Below are positions 1 through 8,416 of a stretch of DNA of 50,518 bases, in pieces. This DNA comes from Erwinia sp. ErVv1 (GTDB lineage Bacteria > Pseudomonadota > Gammaproteobacteria > Enterobacterales > Enterobacteriaceae): positions 136,576 to 187,093 of the forward strand of contig NZ_CDPK01000005.1 of the NCBI RefSeq assembly GCF_900068895.1, written 5' to 3'. Both the position numbers and the translations under genes were made by a program. The first letter of the stretch is position 1. Every line of letters starts with the position of its first letter. The notes under the pieces were generated by a model, which saw only the letters and a list, made by a program, of their open reading frames with translations, did no database searches and was not told the origin of the DNA.

Positions 1-32
1 CGTCGGCAGCGTCAGATGTGTATAAGAGACAG
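1..32 (+). other. Illumina Nextera (Tn5 mosaic-end) adapter remnant
   Basis: The first 32 bases match the Nextera Read 1 transposase adapter without its first T, ending in the mosaic end (…GTATAAGAGACAG). This is library sequence, not genome. The contig therefore starts at an untrimmed read end, and any translation running into it is artificial. The tail LSLIHI of the first reading frame is the usual peptide produced by this adapter. Confidence 0.97.
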
Positions 33-515
33 GTTGGTCACCGCGCCTTTCGCTGCGTTATAGACGCTCATACCCCAGTCGCCGCCCAGGCCGGAAACGG
101 AGGAGATATTCACGACGTTGCCTTTGGTTTTCAGCAGCGCGGGCATAAAGTAGTGGACGCAGTGGAATACACCGTTCAGATCCACGCCCATCAGCTTGTT
201 CCAGTCTTCAAGCGCGATTTCATGAATGCGCCCCTGAACGATAATGCCGGCGTTATTCACCAGCACGTCCACCCGGCCATACTTATCCTGCACCTTGCGC
301 GCAAGCGCCTGGACCTGGCCCGCGTCGGCGACGTCACAGGGGGCCACCAGATGATCGCCCTGGGTCATCGTGGTCAGCGTTTTTTCCAGCTTTTCAGCGG
401 TACGGCCTACCAGTACCACCGATGCGCCTTCGCGGGCGAAGCGCTGCGCCGCGGCTTCGCCAATACCTGAACCTGCCCCGGTGATGACGACTACTTTTTG
501 CTGAAAACGTGCCAT
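33..515 (-). CDS. SDR-family NAD(P)-dependent oxidoreductase, 3' end missing
   Basis: Short-chain dehydrogenase/reductase; about 161 genuine residues remain before the adapter. Visible are the Rossmann glycine motif TGAGSGIG near residues 12–19, NNAG near 87–90, and the catalytic Ser plus YNAAK (YxxxK) near 152–156. A full SDR has about 250 residues, so the C-terminal third, which shapes the substrate pocket, lies off the contig. An AGGAGT ribosome site precedes the ATG. It is roughly three-quarters identical to the SDR directly upstream, so the two are tandem duplicates. The substrate cannot be told from sequence. Confidence 0.9.
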
Positions 516-655
516 TTTGAACTCCTGTTCATCATTATTACCGAATTAAATCATGGGTGTAAGCCTGGCAGGCTTAGCGCGAAGTGCAAGTGAAGGCGCG
601 GCGCGGGAGGGCTAATTAGTTGTAATTGCACAGGGTTTTTTGCATAAATCATGCC

Positions 656-709
656 GGGCAGCGGGCAGCGGGCAGCGGGCAGCGGGCAGCGGGCAGCGGG
701 CAGCGGGCA
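656..709. repeat. Heptanucleotide tandem repeat (GCGGGCA)n
   Basis: Seven perfect copies of GCGGGCA (661–709) preceded by a partial copy (656–660). The array lies between the two SDR genes and ends 10 bp from the stop codon of the upstream one (strand -). Perfect 7-bp arrays are prone to slippage, and because 7 is not a multiple of 3 any reading frame through it would shift with copy number. No gene clearly reads through it. Confidence 0.93.
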
Positions 710-719
710 ACAGGCAGGA

Positions 720-1484
720 CTACCCCTGGGCGGGCTGACCGTTAGAGGCGGTAACGCCGCCATCAACCGGCAGATTGACGCCGGTGATATAGCGCGCATC
801 ATCGCTGGCGATAAAAGCAATGGCGCTGGCGATATCCGCGGGTTCCCCTGCGCGATTTAATGGGATGCGCTGGGTGAACTTTTCCAACAGCTGTGGCGCG
901 TTCATGATCCGTTCGGTCAGGACCGTCATGGTCAGGCCGGGGCAGATAGCGTTGACGCGCACGCCGTCTGCGCCGTAGTCCAGCGCCAGCGCGCGGGTGA
1001 AGTTGCTGACGGCCCCCTTTGCCGCATTGTATACGCTTATGCCCCAGTCGCCTCGCAGGCCAGAGATAGAGGAGACATTGACCACATTACCTTTGGTGAT
1101 AAGCAGGGCGGGCATAAAGTAGTGTACGCAGTAAAAAACGCCATCGAGATTGATGGCCATGAGATTTTTCCACTCCTCAGGCGCGATGTCGTGAATGCGT
1201 CCCTGTACAACTATGGCCGCATTGTTCACCAACACATCGACCCGGCCATACTTAGCCTGGACGTTGTGCGACAGCGCCTGCACCTGGTCCGCCTGCGAGA
1301 CGTCACAGGGGGCAACCAGATGGTCGCCCGGCGCGAGGGTTGCCAGCGTGCTGTGTAGTTTTTCAACCGTGCGGCCTGCCAGCACGACCGACGCGCCCTC
1401 AAGGGCAAAGCGCTGCGCCGTGGCCTCGCCAATACCTGAACCCGCCCCGGTGACCACCACGACCTTTTGCTGAAAGCGTGCCAT
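720..1484 (-). CDS. SDR-family NAD(P)-dependent oxidoreductase
   Basis: Complete short-chain dehydrogenase of 254 residues, the usual length. TGAGSGIG (12–19) binds the nucleotide; Ser138/139, Tyr152 and Lys156 form the catalytic set. The usual NNAG motif reads NNAA (87–90), a small departure from its tandem paralogue, which keeps NNAG. The ATG at 1484 is preferred because GGAGG sits five bases upstream; a GTG two codons earlier overlaps that site. The LysR gene at 1689 is divergent, so its product is the obvious candidate regulator. Substrate unknown. Confidence 0.92.
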   Translation of the reverse strand: MARFQQKVVVVTGAGSGIGEATAQRFALEGASVVLAGRTVEKLHSTLATLAPGDHLVAPCDVSQADQVQALSHNVQAKYGRVDVLVNNAAIVVQGRIHDIAPEEWKNLMAINLDGVFYCVHYFMPALLITKGNVVNVSSISGLRGDWGISVYNAAKGAVSNFTRALALDYGADGVRVNAICPGLTMTVLTERIMNAPQLLEKFTQRIPLNRAGEPADIASAIAFIASDDARYITGVNLPVDGGVTASNGQPAQG

Positions 1485-1688
1485 CTGCACCTCCGGTTAA
1501 CGTGATTAGTGCATTAAATCATCAATGTAAGCCTGGCAATCCCGGAAATAAGTGCAAGGTCTGTTCCATCCTCTTGATAACCCGTTGTTACATCAGGCGC
1601 ATAATTTCAAATTGTGCATCTGTCGGATGACTCACCGCGCCGATAGGGCTATGTTAGTTCCCGGCTAAGCGAGTGGTGAGGAAGCAAA

Positions 1689-2597
1689 GTGGAAAGACTG
1701 GATTGCGACAGGATGTTTATTGGCGTGATGGAAACCGGAAGTTTTACCGCCGCGGCGCAGCGTTTGGGCACCAGCCACGGCCAGGCGTCGAAGCTGATCT
1801 CACGTCTGGAAAAGGAGCTGGGCGTGCAGCTTTTCCGGCGCAGCACCCGGGCGCTGACCGCTACCGATGTCGGCAGAGCGTACTACGACAAGGTCAGGGT
1901 CCTGCTGGCTGAGTACGATGCCCTGAATGATTCCGTGCGCACCACCTCAGACTCCCCCTCCGGCAGGGTGCGCGTCTCCGCGCCGGTGACCTTTGGCACC
2001 ACCCAGCTTACCCAGCCGCTGATCGACTTTGCCCGGCGCTATCCGGGTATTGAACTGGACGTCAGCTTTGCCGACCGGGTGGTTAACGTGGTGGACGAAG
2101 GATTTGACCTGGCGCTGCGCATCGGCAAGCTAAACGACAGTGCGCTGATGGCCAGAAAGCTGTGTGATATCCGTATTATCGCCGTCGCCTCGCCGGACTA
2201 TCTTAAGCAGCGGGGTACGCCTTCCCACTGGGGCGAACTTTCACAGCATGACTGTATAATCGATACCAACTTCCGCGATCCTTTCCGCTGGCCTTTTTTA
2301 CAGGGTGAGCAGACGGTTCAGGAGCCGGTCAACGCCCGCCTGAAGTTTTCAAACGCCGAGGTGTGTTTGCAGGCGGCATGCGCTGGACTGGGTATCGCCC
2401 GTCTGCCCGCCTTTGTCGCGGGGGAAACCCTGCGCAATAAAACCATTGTGCCGGTACTGGTATCTTATGAAATCCCGCCGCTGGGCCTTTTCGCCCTCTA
2501 CCCGCCGGCAAAATACCTGGCGCACCGCTCCCGCACCCTGATCGATTTCCTGGTCGAGGCGTTCGCGGGCGAGCCGGAGTGGGAGAAAGGCTGGTGA
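1689..2597 (+). CDS. LysR-family transcriptional regulator
   Basis: 302 residues, the usual LysR length. The N-terminal winged helix-turn-helix (about 1–60) reads MERLDCDRMFIGVMETGS then FTAAAQRLGTSHGQASKLIS. The rest is the two-lobed effector-binding domain of the periplasmic-binding-protein fold, with the CrgA-like subgroup pattern RVSAPVTFG near residue 95. The start is GTG with GAGGA upstream. It is divergent from the SDR pair, the classical arrangement for a LysR regulator and its target. The effector is unknown. Confidence 0.92.
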   Translation: MERLDCDRMFIGVMETGSFTAAAQRLGTSHGQASKLISRLEKELGVQLFRRSTRALTATDVGRAYYDKVRVLLAEYDALNDSVRTTSDSPSGRVRVSAPVTFGTTQLTQPLIDFARRYPGIELDVSFADRVVNVVDEGFDLALRIGKLNDSALMARKLCDIRIIAVASPDYLKQRGTPSHWGELSQHDCIIDTNFRDPFRWPFLQGEQTVQEPVNARLKFSNAEVCLQAACAGLGIARLPAFVAGETLRNKTIVPVLVSYEIPPLGLFALYPPAKYLAHRSRTLIDFLVEAFAGEPEWEKGW

Positions 2598-2620
2598 TTA
2601 TTTCCAATATGGAACAAAAC

Positions 2621-2639
2621 ATCCCCTTTTTGAGGGGAT
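2621..2639 (+). terminator. Short hairpin after the LysR gene
   Basis: ATCCCCT – TTTTG – AGGGGAT, a 7-bp perfect stem just after the LysR stop. No T-run follows, so termination would be weak; it could instead belong to the next gene's leader. Confidence 0.4.
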
Positions 2640-2645
2640 AATCAT

Positions 2646-2687
2646 CTCAGTGGAAATAAGTTACTTTTCTCTTATCAACTCACTGAG
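2646..2687 (+). promoter_or_regulatory. Nested inverted repeat in the doxX leader
   Basis: Outer arms CTCAGTG (2646–2652) and CACTGAG (2681–2687) enclose inner arms ATAAG (2656–2660) and CTTAT (2671–2675). The right outer arm abuts the ribosome site GAGAGGAAAG of the DoxX gene. It could be an RNA hairpin next to the initiation region or a protein operator. Confidence 0.45.
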
Positions 2688-2697
2688 AGGAAAGACC

Positions 2698-3105
2698 ATG
2701 ACTGACAATCGTACTGCACCCTGGGCTGCTTTGATCCTGCGCCTCGCGCTGGGCATCCTGTTTTTGGCTCACTTCAGCCTGAAATTTTTCGTTTTCACTC
2801 CCGCAGGCACCGCAAAGTTCTTTGCCTCGCTCGGACTGCCGGGCGGTCTGGCCTGGCTAACGATGGCCGTGGAGCTGGTGGGGGCTATCGCCCTGATTTT
2901 AGGCATCTATAGCCGCATCGTCGCCGTGGTGCTGATCCCCATCCTGCTCGGTGCCATCTTCACCGTTCACGGTCCGGCGGGCTTCTTCTTTACTAACCCT
3001 AACGGCGGCTGGGAATTCCCGGCATTCTGGATAGTGGGCCTGATTGCGCTTGCCCTGACCGGCGACGGAAAATATGCCCTTAAGCCCACCGCCGTCAGAG
3101 GATAA
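2698..3105 (+). CDS. DoxX-family membrane protein
   Basis: 135 residues with four predicted transmembrane segments typical of DoxX: about residues 8–26, 45–66, 70–90 and 108–125. The ATG at 2698 is chosen because GAGAGGAAAG lies directly upstream; the longer open frame from 2650 begins inside the inverted repeat. It is followed after 11 bp by a glutathionyl-hydroquinone reductase, the same pairing as E. coli yqjF–yqjG. The DoxX family is linked to thiol and quinone redox balance, but its reaction is not established. Confidence 0.88.
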   Translation: MTDNRTAPWAALILRLALGILFLAHFSLKFFVFTPAGTAKFFASLGLPGGLAWLTMAVELVGAIALILGIYSRIVAVVLIPILLGAIFTVHGPAGFFFTNPNGGWEFPAFWIVGLIALALTGDGKYALKPTAVRG

Positions 3106-3116
3106 GGAGCAGCCCC

Positions 3117-4088
3117 ATGCTGGTAAATGGACAATGGACCGCCGACTGGCATCCCGTTCAGGCAAAAGATGAGAAGGGCGGCTTTGTCCGCCAGACCTCC
3201 AGCTTTCGCAGCTGGATAACCCCGGACGGTGCGCCGGGGGTGACCGGCAAGGGTGGCTTTCAGGCCGAAGCGGGGCGGTATCATCTCTATGTTGCGCTGA
3301 TCTGCCCCTGGGCCTCACGCACCCTGATCGCCCGCAGCCTGAAAGGACTTAATGAGGTCGTCAGCGTATCGGTAGTCGAGCCCTGGCTGCTGGATCAGGG
3401 CTGGCACTTTGGTGACTATCCCGGCGCTAACCGGGATACGCTGAATCAGGCCGAGTGGATGCATCAGATCTACACCCGTGCGGATGCGGACTATACGGGC
3501 CGGGCCACCGTGCCGGTGCTGTGGGATAAAAAGACCCAGACGATCGTGAGCAATGAGTCCGCGGATATTGTGCGGATGTTTAACAGCGGCTTTGGTGAGC
3601 TGGCCAGTGCGGAGTTTGACCTTTTCCCAGCCGGCCTCCAGCAGGAGATTGAGTCCCTGAACGCGGAGATTTATCCGCTGCTGAACAACGGCGTTTACCG
3701 TGCGGGCTTCGCCACCACGCAGATAAGCTATCAGGAAGCCTGTCGCGATGTATTCAGCATGCTGGATAAGCTGGAGCAGCGTTTGAGCGACGGACGCCGC
3801 TTTCTTACCGGCGAGCGATTCACCGAGGCGGATATTCGCCTGTTCGTGACGCTGATTCGCTTTGATGCGGCTTATCATGGCCTGTTCAAATGCAATATCC
3901 GTCAACTCCGGGAGTATGCCTGGCTGCATGCCTATACCCAAAGCGTGCTGGCGGTCGCGGGCGTGCGCGAGACGGTCAGTATCGATCACATTAAACAGGG
4001 CTATTACTCTATCAGGGCGCTGAACCCCACCGGCATTGTGCCCGTTGGGCCAGACCTGAGTGACTACGGCCTGCAGGAGAGTCTGTAA
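3117..4088 (+). CDS. Glutathionyl-hydroquinone reductase (YqjG/PcpF-type, Xi-class GST)
   Basis: 323 residues, the family length. The N-terminal thioredoxin-fold half carries the CPWA motif with catalytic Cys63 (YHLYVALICPWASRT), which reduces glutathionyl-hydroquinones to hydroquinones using glutathione. VPVLWDKK and NESADIVRMFN are conserved glutathione-side motifs, and the C-terminal half is the helical GST domain ending in NPTGIVPVGP. An AAGGAG site precedes the ATG. It sits between DoxX and an esterase, suggesting a shared role with quinone or aromatic ester substrates; that role is inference. Confidence 0.93.
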   Translation: MLVNGQWTADWHPVQAKDEKGGFVRQTSSFRSWITPDGAPGVTGKGGFQAEAGRYHLYVALICPWASRTLIARSLKGLNEVVSVSVVEPWLLDQGWHFGDYPGANRDTLNQAEWMHQIYTRADADYTGRATVPVLWDKKTQTIVSNESADIVRMFNSGFGELASAEFDLFPAGLQQEIESLNAEIYPLLNNGVYRAGFATTQISYQEACRDVFSMLDKLEQRLSDGRRFLTGERFTEADIRLFVTLIRFDAAYHGLFKCNIRQLREYAWLHAYTQSVLAVAGVRETVSIDHIKQGYYSIRALNPTGIVPVGPDLSDYGLQESL

Positions 4089-4090
4089 CC

Positions 4091-4699
4091 GTGAAAAAAC
4101 TCCTTATTTTGCTGCATGGCGTGGGCAGCTCGGGGCAGGATATGCAAATGCTGGCCCGGCATCTTGAACCTGCGCTACCGGGGGTAGTGATTGCCACACC
4201 GGACGGTCCGTCGCACTTTGACGGTGGCGGGGCAGGCTATCAGTGGTTCAGCCTGGCGGGCATCACTGAGCAGTCGCGTCCGGCGCGTATTCTCGCCGCC
4301 CGGCAGGATTTCGATGGCGTCCTGCACGGCATCCTGCAGCAGCACGACATCCACGCTGAGACCGACCGCATTATGCTGGCGGGCTTTTCCCAGGGGGCGA
4401 TTATGGCGCTGGACGCGCTGGTATCCCATCGCCTGCCGCTTTGCGGCGTAGTGGCCTTCTCCGGGCGCCTGGCGTCTCCCGGGCCTTACCATCCCGCGGC
4501 CCGCGCGGCCGCGCTGCTGATCCACGGCAAGGCCGATCCGGTTATCCCGTGGGAGGAGAGCGAGCGGGCTGCCGCCTCGCTGGCCGATGCTGGCGTGGCG
4601 GTCAGTACCCTTTTTGAGCCGGGCGTGCCCCATACGCTTAGTACGAATGGCGTTCAGCGAGCGGCGGCGTTTATCGGACAGCGATTCGATCTGAATTGA
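4091..4699 (+). CDS. Phospholipase/carboxylesterase-family alpha/beta hydrolase (YpfH-like)
   Basis: 202 residues. LLHGVGSSGQDM near the N-terminus forms the oxyanion region, GFSQG holds nucleophile Ser100, and GKADPVIPW (Asp near 153) with GVPHTLS (His near 183) completes the triad. The start is a GTG two bases after the previous stop, with AGGAG inside the end of the reductase gene, so translation is probably coupled. Cytosolic: no signal peptide. The substrate is likely a small ester. Confidence 0.9.
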   Translation: MKKLLILLHGVGSSGQDMQMLARHLEPALPGVVIATPDGPSHFDGGGAGYQWFSLAGITEQSRPARILAARQDFDGVLHGILQQHDIHAETDRIMLAGFSQGAIMALDALVSHRLPLCGVVAFSGRLASPGPYHPAARAAALLIHGKADPVIPWEESERAAASLADAGVAVSTLFEPGVPHTLSTNGVQRAAAFIGQRFDLN

Positions 4700-4808
4700 G
4701 AACGCATGCAGGTGGGATTTCTCTGCAAGCTTGCCTGCGTTGCCAGATTACGTCTATTGTTAACGGCTAAGAGTAGTTTTCCCGGAATACGCGCGACAGG
4801 GAGCCGTC

Positions 4809-6125
4809 ATGAAGAAAGTGCTGGGTGCTTTTTTACCGTTATATACCACCACGCTGTTAATGCTGCTGGGCTCTGGCCTGCTGACCACCTATGTCTCGCT
4901 GCGGCTGGCCCATCAGCAGGTGAGTGGCGCGGTGATTGGGGCGATTATCGCCGCGAACTATATTGGCCTGGTCATCGGCGGCAAGGTTGGACATAACCTG
5001 ATTGCCCGCGTCGGGCATATTCGCGCTTACGTATCCTGCGCCGGGATCATTACCGCCTCGGTACTGGGGCACGGGCTCACCGACTTTTTGCCGATGTGGA
5101 TCTTTCTGCGGCTGATTATTGGCCTGTGCATGATGTGCCAGTATATGGTGCTGGAGAGCTGGCTTAACGATCAGGCCGAGCCGGGACAGCGCGGCATGAT
5201 ATTTGGCTTCTATATGGTGGCAACCTATCTGGGGCTTTCTGCGGGACAGATTATCCTGATGACGCAGATTGGCTCGGGCAGCAGCAGCCTGCTGATAGTC
5301 GCCCTCTGCTTTGCACTGTGCCTTGTGCCCATCGCTCTGACCACCCGCACCAACGTACAGCCCATGTCACCGGCGCCGATGGAGCTTGGCTATTTTTTTA
5401 AAGCCATTCCGAAAATTCTGTTTATGACACTGGTCATTGGGATGGCGGTCGGGGCTTTCTACGGGATGGCTCCGGTTTACACCAGCCTGCTGGGATTCAG
5501 TACGCAGCAATCCGGGCTGTTTATGGGTATTACCATTTTCGCCGGGCTGATTTCGCAGTTTCCTCTCAGCTGGCTTTCTGACCGCGTAGATCGTCACCGC
5601 CTGCTGTTTTTCACCGGCCTGCTTTATGCCCTTGCCGCACTGCCGCTGACGCTGCCGTTGCATTTTCACTACCTTACCGTGGTCTGCGCCGCCTTTATCG
5701 CCAGCATGATGCAGTTTTCACTTTATCCGCTGGTGGTGGCGATGGCGAATGACAGCATCGTGCCCGAGCGCCGGGTATCGCTCACCGCCTGCCTGCTGAT
5801 GGCCTTTGGCGTGGGAGCCTGTATTGGGCCGCTGGCAATTGGGGCCATAATGCAGCCGCTGGGCGGCAATATGCTCTACCTCTTTTTCTGCCTGTGCGGG
5901 GTGGTGATTGCAGGAATGAGCTGGTATCGCAGCACCACGCATCAGGAGAGCAGCGAACCGCCGGTTCCTCATGTGCCGATGCCGGATACGATGGCCAGCT
6001 CGCCGCTGGCTGCCGCACTTAACCCGACCAATACCGAAGAAGAGATCCAGGCGGTAATGGTCAATACCGACGAACATGCTGCCGGGGACGACAGCGCTGA
6101 AGAGAGCGAACAGCAGGCATCCTGA
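4809..6125 (+). CDS. MFS transporter, YcaD-like
   Basis: 438 residues with twelve predicted membrane helices in the first 380. The fold and conserved stretches such as MVLESWLND and SLYPLVVAMAND place it in the YcaD-like MFS group. A tail of about 60 residues after the last helix is polar and acidic and unlike the short E. coli YcaD tail. GGGAG precedes the ATG. Preceded by about 110 bp without a gene, so it probably has its own promoter. The substrate is unknown. Confidence 0.87.
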   Translation: MKKVLGAFLPLYTTTLLMLLGSGLLTTYVSLRLAHQQVSGAVIGAIIAANYIGLVIGGKVGHNLIARVGHIRAYVSCAGIITASVLGHGLTDFLPMWIFLRLIIGLCMMCQYMVLESWLNDQAEPGQRGMIFGFYMVATYLGLSAGQIILMTQIGSGSSSLLIVALCFALCLVPIALTTRTNVQPMSPAPMELGYFFKAIPKILFMTLVIGMAVGAFYGMAPVYTSLLGFSTQQSGLFMGITIFAGLISQFPLSWLSDRVDRHRLLFFTGLLYALAALPLTLPLHFHYLTVVCAAFIASMMQFSLYPLVVAMANDSIVPERRVSLTACLLMAFGVGACIGPLAIGAIMQPLGGNMLYLFFCLCGVVIAGMSWYRSTTHQESSEPPVPHVPMPDTMASSPLAAALNPTNTEEEIQAVMVNTDEHAAGDDSAEESEQQAS

Positions 6126-6307
6126 TGCCTGTCTTACCCTCTGTAACCCTTCTGAAACCTGAAACGAAACTGGATTAACACCCAGGTAAACCGTTTTTTT
6201 CCCCACCGGGCGCTGGGCGTACGCACAGCGCCACCCGTCGCGCTATCCCAAAGAAACAGAATAAAATTCTTAAATGGCTGCCGTTGTCCCTAGGGATAGT
6301 CTGAAAG

Positions 6308-6335
6308 TTGATCGATATTTTTGATTGTTTATACT
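6308..6335 (+). promoter_or_regulatory. Sigma-70-type promoter for the ymiA-like pair
   Basis: TTGATC (6308–6313), 16-bp spacer, TATACT (6330–6335), followed 32 bp later by the start codon of the small membrane peptide. Good match to the consensus apart from a short spacer. Confidence 0.6.
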
Positions 6336-6367
6336 GTCGTGACATTAAAAACAGGTAAGGAATCCGT

Positions 6368-6466
6368 ATGAAGTGTCGTTTATCCCGCAGAGGGAAAACC
6401 TGGCTGGTCATCATTGCCTGTTGTTTTATTTTTTGGGGGGTAGTGGCCTGGGGAGTGTGGTCATGA
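6368..6466 (+). CDS. YmiA-like small membrane peptide (32 residues)
   Basis: A basic N-terminus (MKCRLSRRGKTW) is followed by one hydrophobic helix rich in Trp, Ile and Val ending WGVVAWGVWS. AAGGA lies six bases before the ATG. It resembles E. coli YmiA, a 46-residue single-span peptide ending ALFWVVVALLIWKVWG. The stop overlaps the next start in ATGA, so the pair is translationally coupled. No function is known for the family. Confidence 0.7.
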   Translation: MKCRLSRRGKTWLVIIACCFIFWGVVAWGVWS

Positions 6467-6660
6467 ATAAAGCTGAAGAGATTGTGAATGAAAATGGCTC
6501 CCTGATTAGCGAGGCGGCCGCAGAAAACAGGAACAATCCCGGCGTGAATGACGACGGTAAGCCGCTTAATAATAAGAAAATACTGGAAGGCTGGGAATTG
6601 AGTGCCGCGCAAACCGCTTTTATTGAATCACTCCTGCCGGATGATGACAGCGGCTGCTGA
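6463..6660 (+). CDS. Small soluble acidic protein coupled to the YmiA-like peptide
   Basis: 65 residues, acidic, no membrane segment or signal. The N-terminal half is polar and probably disordered; the C-terminal part (ILEGWELSAAQTAFIES) looks like a short amphipathic helix. GGGAG precedes the ATG, which overlaps the upstream stop. I do not recognise the family. Coupling to a single-span membrane peptide suggests a partner role near the inner membrane (inference). Confidence 0.65.
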   Translation: MNKAEEIVNENGSLISEAAAENRNNPGVNDDGKPLNNKKILEGWELSAAQTAFIESLLPDDDSGC

Positions 6661-6790
6661 TCCGCTGCCATCATCCGGCGCTGTCCCCCGCTGAAACGGG
6701 CAGCGACCCTAACTTTTTCCACCTTGTGCTTCTTTTGCTACCGTTTCTACCTGCAGCGCCCGCTCAGCGTGGCCAGCGCCTGCCACCGCG

Positions 6791-7819
6791 TTAACGTTTT
6801 ATCACCTGCCGCCGGGTAAAGAGGCGGGTAAAGACGATGGCAACCAGCGCGAAAATCCCACCCAGCGCGGTGGCCTCCAGTCGGTGAGTGGCTACGCCCG
6901 CCTGAGAAATGCCCAGGCTTGAGATCATAAACACCACCATCAGCGTGACGAAAAAAGTAAACACAAAATACGATTTTGAGATCAGCGAATAAGAAAAGGT
7001 AAACGCGATATAGCCGGCGGTGATAAAGCCGCACACCAGGAACAGCGGATTATGCCAGGTTGAGATCAGCGAAGCGGCCAGGATGCTGCCCATCAGCGTT
7101 CCCAACACTCTGGCCTGAACCCGCGACAGCGTATCGCGGTAGTTATTGCGCAGACAGAGCAGCAGGGTCATTCCCGCCCAGTAGCCGTTTTTCAGGTGCA
7201 GCAGCTGGACCGTACTCAGCGCCAGTCCCATCGAAAGCAGCGCCCAGAAAATTGACCAGCGCAGGTGGATTTTGCGTTTATAAAGCTGCCGGGTGGTGTT
7301 GAAAAAAGTGAGCCACGAGCGGGGGTTAATATCTTTTAAATGAAAGGGGTAGCGACGGAAAACGCCATACAGAAATAGCATCTGTAACAGACCGCCGCAG
7401 CCGGTGAGCGCCGCGCGATCCAGCGCATGTTCCAGGTTGCCCGCATAGTAACCCGACACCAGATAGGCAATTGACCACTGGAGCACCATCCACCAGGCGC
7501 TGCTGTCGACGTCAGCCAGCGCAACATAAACCCCGGCGTAGAGCATGGCACCTGCAATATAGATCGGCAGCACGTTGCCGGTCAGGCAGCCAAGCCAGGA
7601 GGAGAAAGCCAGCCCGAGCGTGGTGGTGAGCAGCAGAGAAAAGGAAGAGTCGCCCCAGGTTTTATTCGCGCCAAAGGCCAGCGTCAGGGCGCCACCGGCA
7701 ATTACGCTGGCCACCGGCACGCGATCAAAGGTGAAGCCGGCCAGATAGATAGCGATGATAGCGGGCAGGCAGCACAGACCCAGCAGCATGTCGTGTTGCA
7801 GTTCGTCAGAAAGGCGCAT
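6791..7819 (-). CDS. FUSC-family inner-membrane protein
   Basis: 342 residues with two blocks of membrane helices (about 10–160 and 190–335), the arrangement of the FUSC (aromatic acid exporter / YccS-like) family in a short form lacking the large cytoplasmic domain. KNGYWAGMTLLLCLRNNYRDT followed by RVLGTLMGSI is the family's conserved central region. AGGAG precedes the ATG. Divergent from crcB. Probably an efflux component; the substrate is not predictable. Confidence 0.82.
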   Translation of the reverse strand: MRLSDELQHDMLLGLCCLPAIIAIYLAGFTFDRVPVASVIAGGALTLAFGANKTWGDSSFSLLLTTTLGLAFSSWLGCLTGNVLPIYIAGAMLYAGVYVALADVDSSAWWMVLQWSIAYLVSGYYAGNLEHALDRAALTGCGGLLQMLFLYGVFRRYPFHLKDINPRSWLTFFNTTRQLYKRKIHLRWSIFWALLSMGLALSTVQLLHLKNGYWAGMTLLLCLRNNYRDTLSRVQARVLGTLMGSILAASLISTWHNPLFLVCGFITAGYIAFTFSYSLISKSYFVFTFFVTLMVVFMISSLGISQAGVATHRLEATALGGIFALVAIVFTRLFTRRQVIKR

Positions 7820-7979
7820 CGGTTTACAGCTTCTCCTGTCATTCGCAAAGATTAATGATAGCTTTCAATAATATATTGTTGTTAACAGGGTAGCTTATTC
7901 TTGCATTGAACGACGGCGATGATTAGGCTGAAACCACTTTCCTGCTGCGTATACCGCACGTTTTCTCTTTGAGGGCGTT

Positions 7980-8357
7980 ATGATCAAATCACTGGTCGCC
8001 GTGGCCGTTGGCGGCTCCATCGGCTGCATCATTCGCTGGCTGCTGGCGGTTCGTTTGAATGCACTTTTCCCCAACCTGCCGCCCGGCACGCTGGTCGTGA
8101 ACCTGGTCGGGGGCTTTATTATCGGCGGGGCGATGGCCTGGTTTATGCGCAATCCGCATCTCGACCCGGCCTGGAAACTGTTGATTACCACCGGTCTCTG
8201 CGGAGGCATGACCACCTTCTCAACCTTCTCGCTGGAGATCGTTACGCTGCTACAGGCGGGTAACTATGCCTGGGCGATGACCTCGGTGCTGACCCATGTG
8301 CTGGGCTCGCTACTGATGACCTTTGCCGGATTCTGGCTGGTTTCGCTGGTTCTCTGA
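7980..8357 (+). CDS. crcB: Fluoride ion channel CrcB (Fluc)
   Basis: 125 residues and four membrane helices. It carries the Fluc signatures GGSIGCIIRW, NLVGGFIIG (pore Asn) and the phenylalanine-box motif TTFSTFSLE. The protein forms a dual-topology dimer that exports fluoride across the inner membrane. GAGGG lies five bases before the ATG. The 120-bp leader was checked for a fluoride riboswitch, without a convincing match. Confidence 0.95.
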   Translation: MIKSLVAVAVGGSIGCIIRWLLAVRLNALFPNLPPGTLVVNLVGGFIIGGAMAWFMRNPHLDPAWKLLITTGLCGGMTTFSTFSLEIVTLLQAGNYAWAMTSVLTHVLGSLLMTFAGFWLVSLVL

Positions 8358-8416
8358 TTCACTCGCTCTACGGCGCCGACTCGCGCATCCATGCGCCAGG
8401 CGGCAAAGCGGTGTTT

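Noticed and set aside
4706-4996. 96-residue reading frame after the esterase
   Set aside because: Overlaps the start of the MFS transporter in another frame and has no ribosome site.
7900-7979. Possible fluoride riboswitch before crcB
   Set aside because: GGCGATGATTAGGC and a following AAAC look like its 5' part, but the matching 3' strand (TGATG…CC) and the pseudoknot partners are not found before the start codon.
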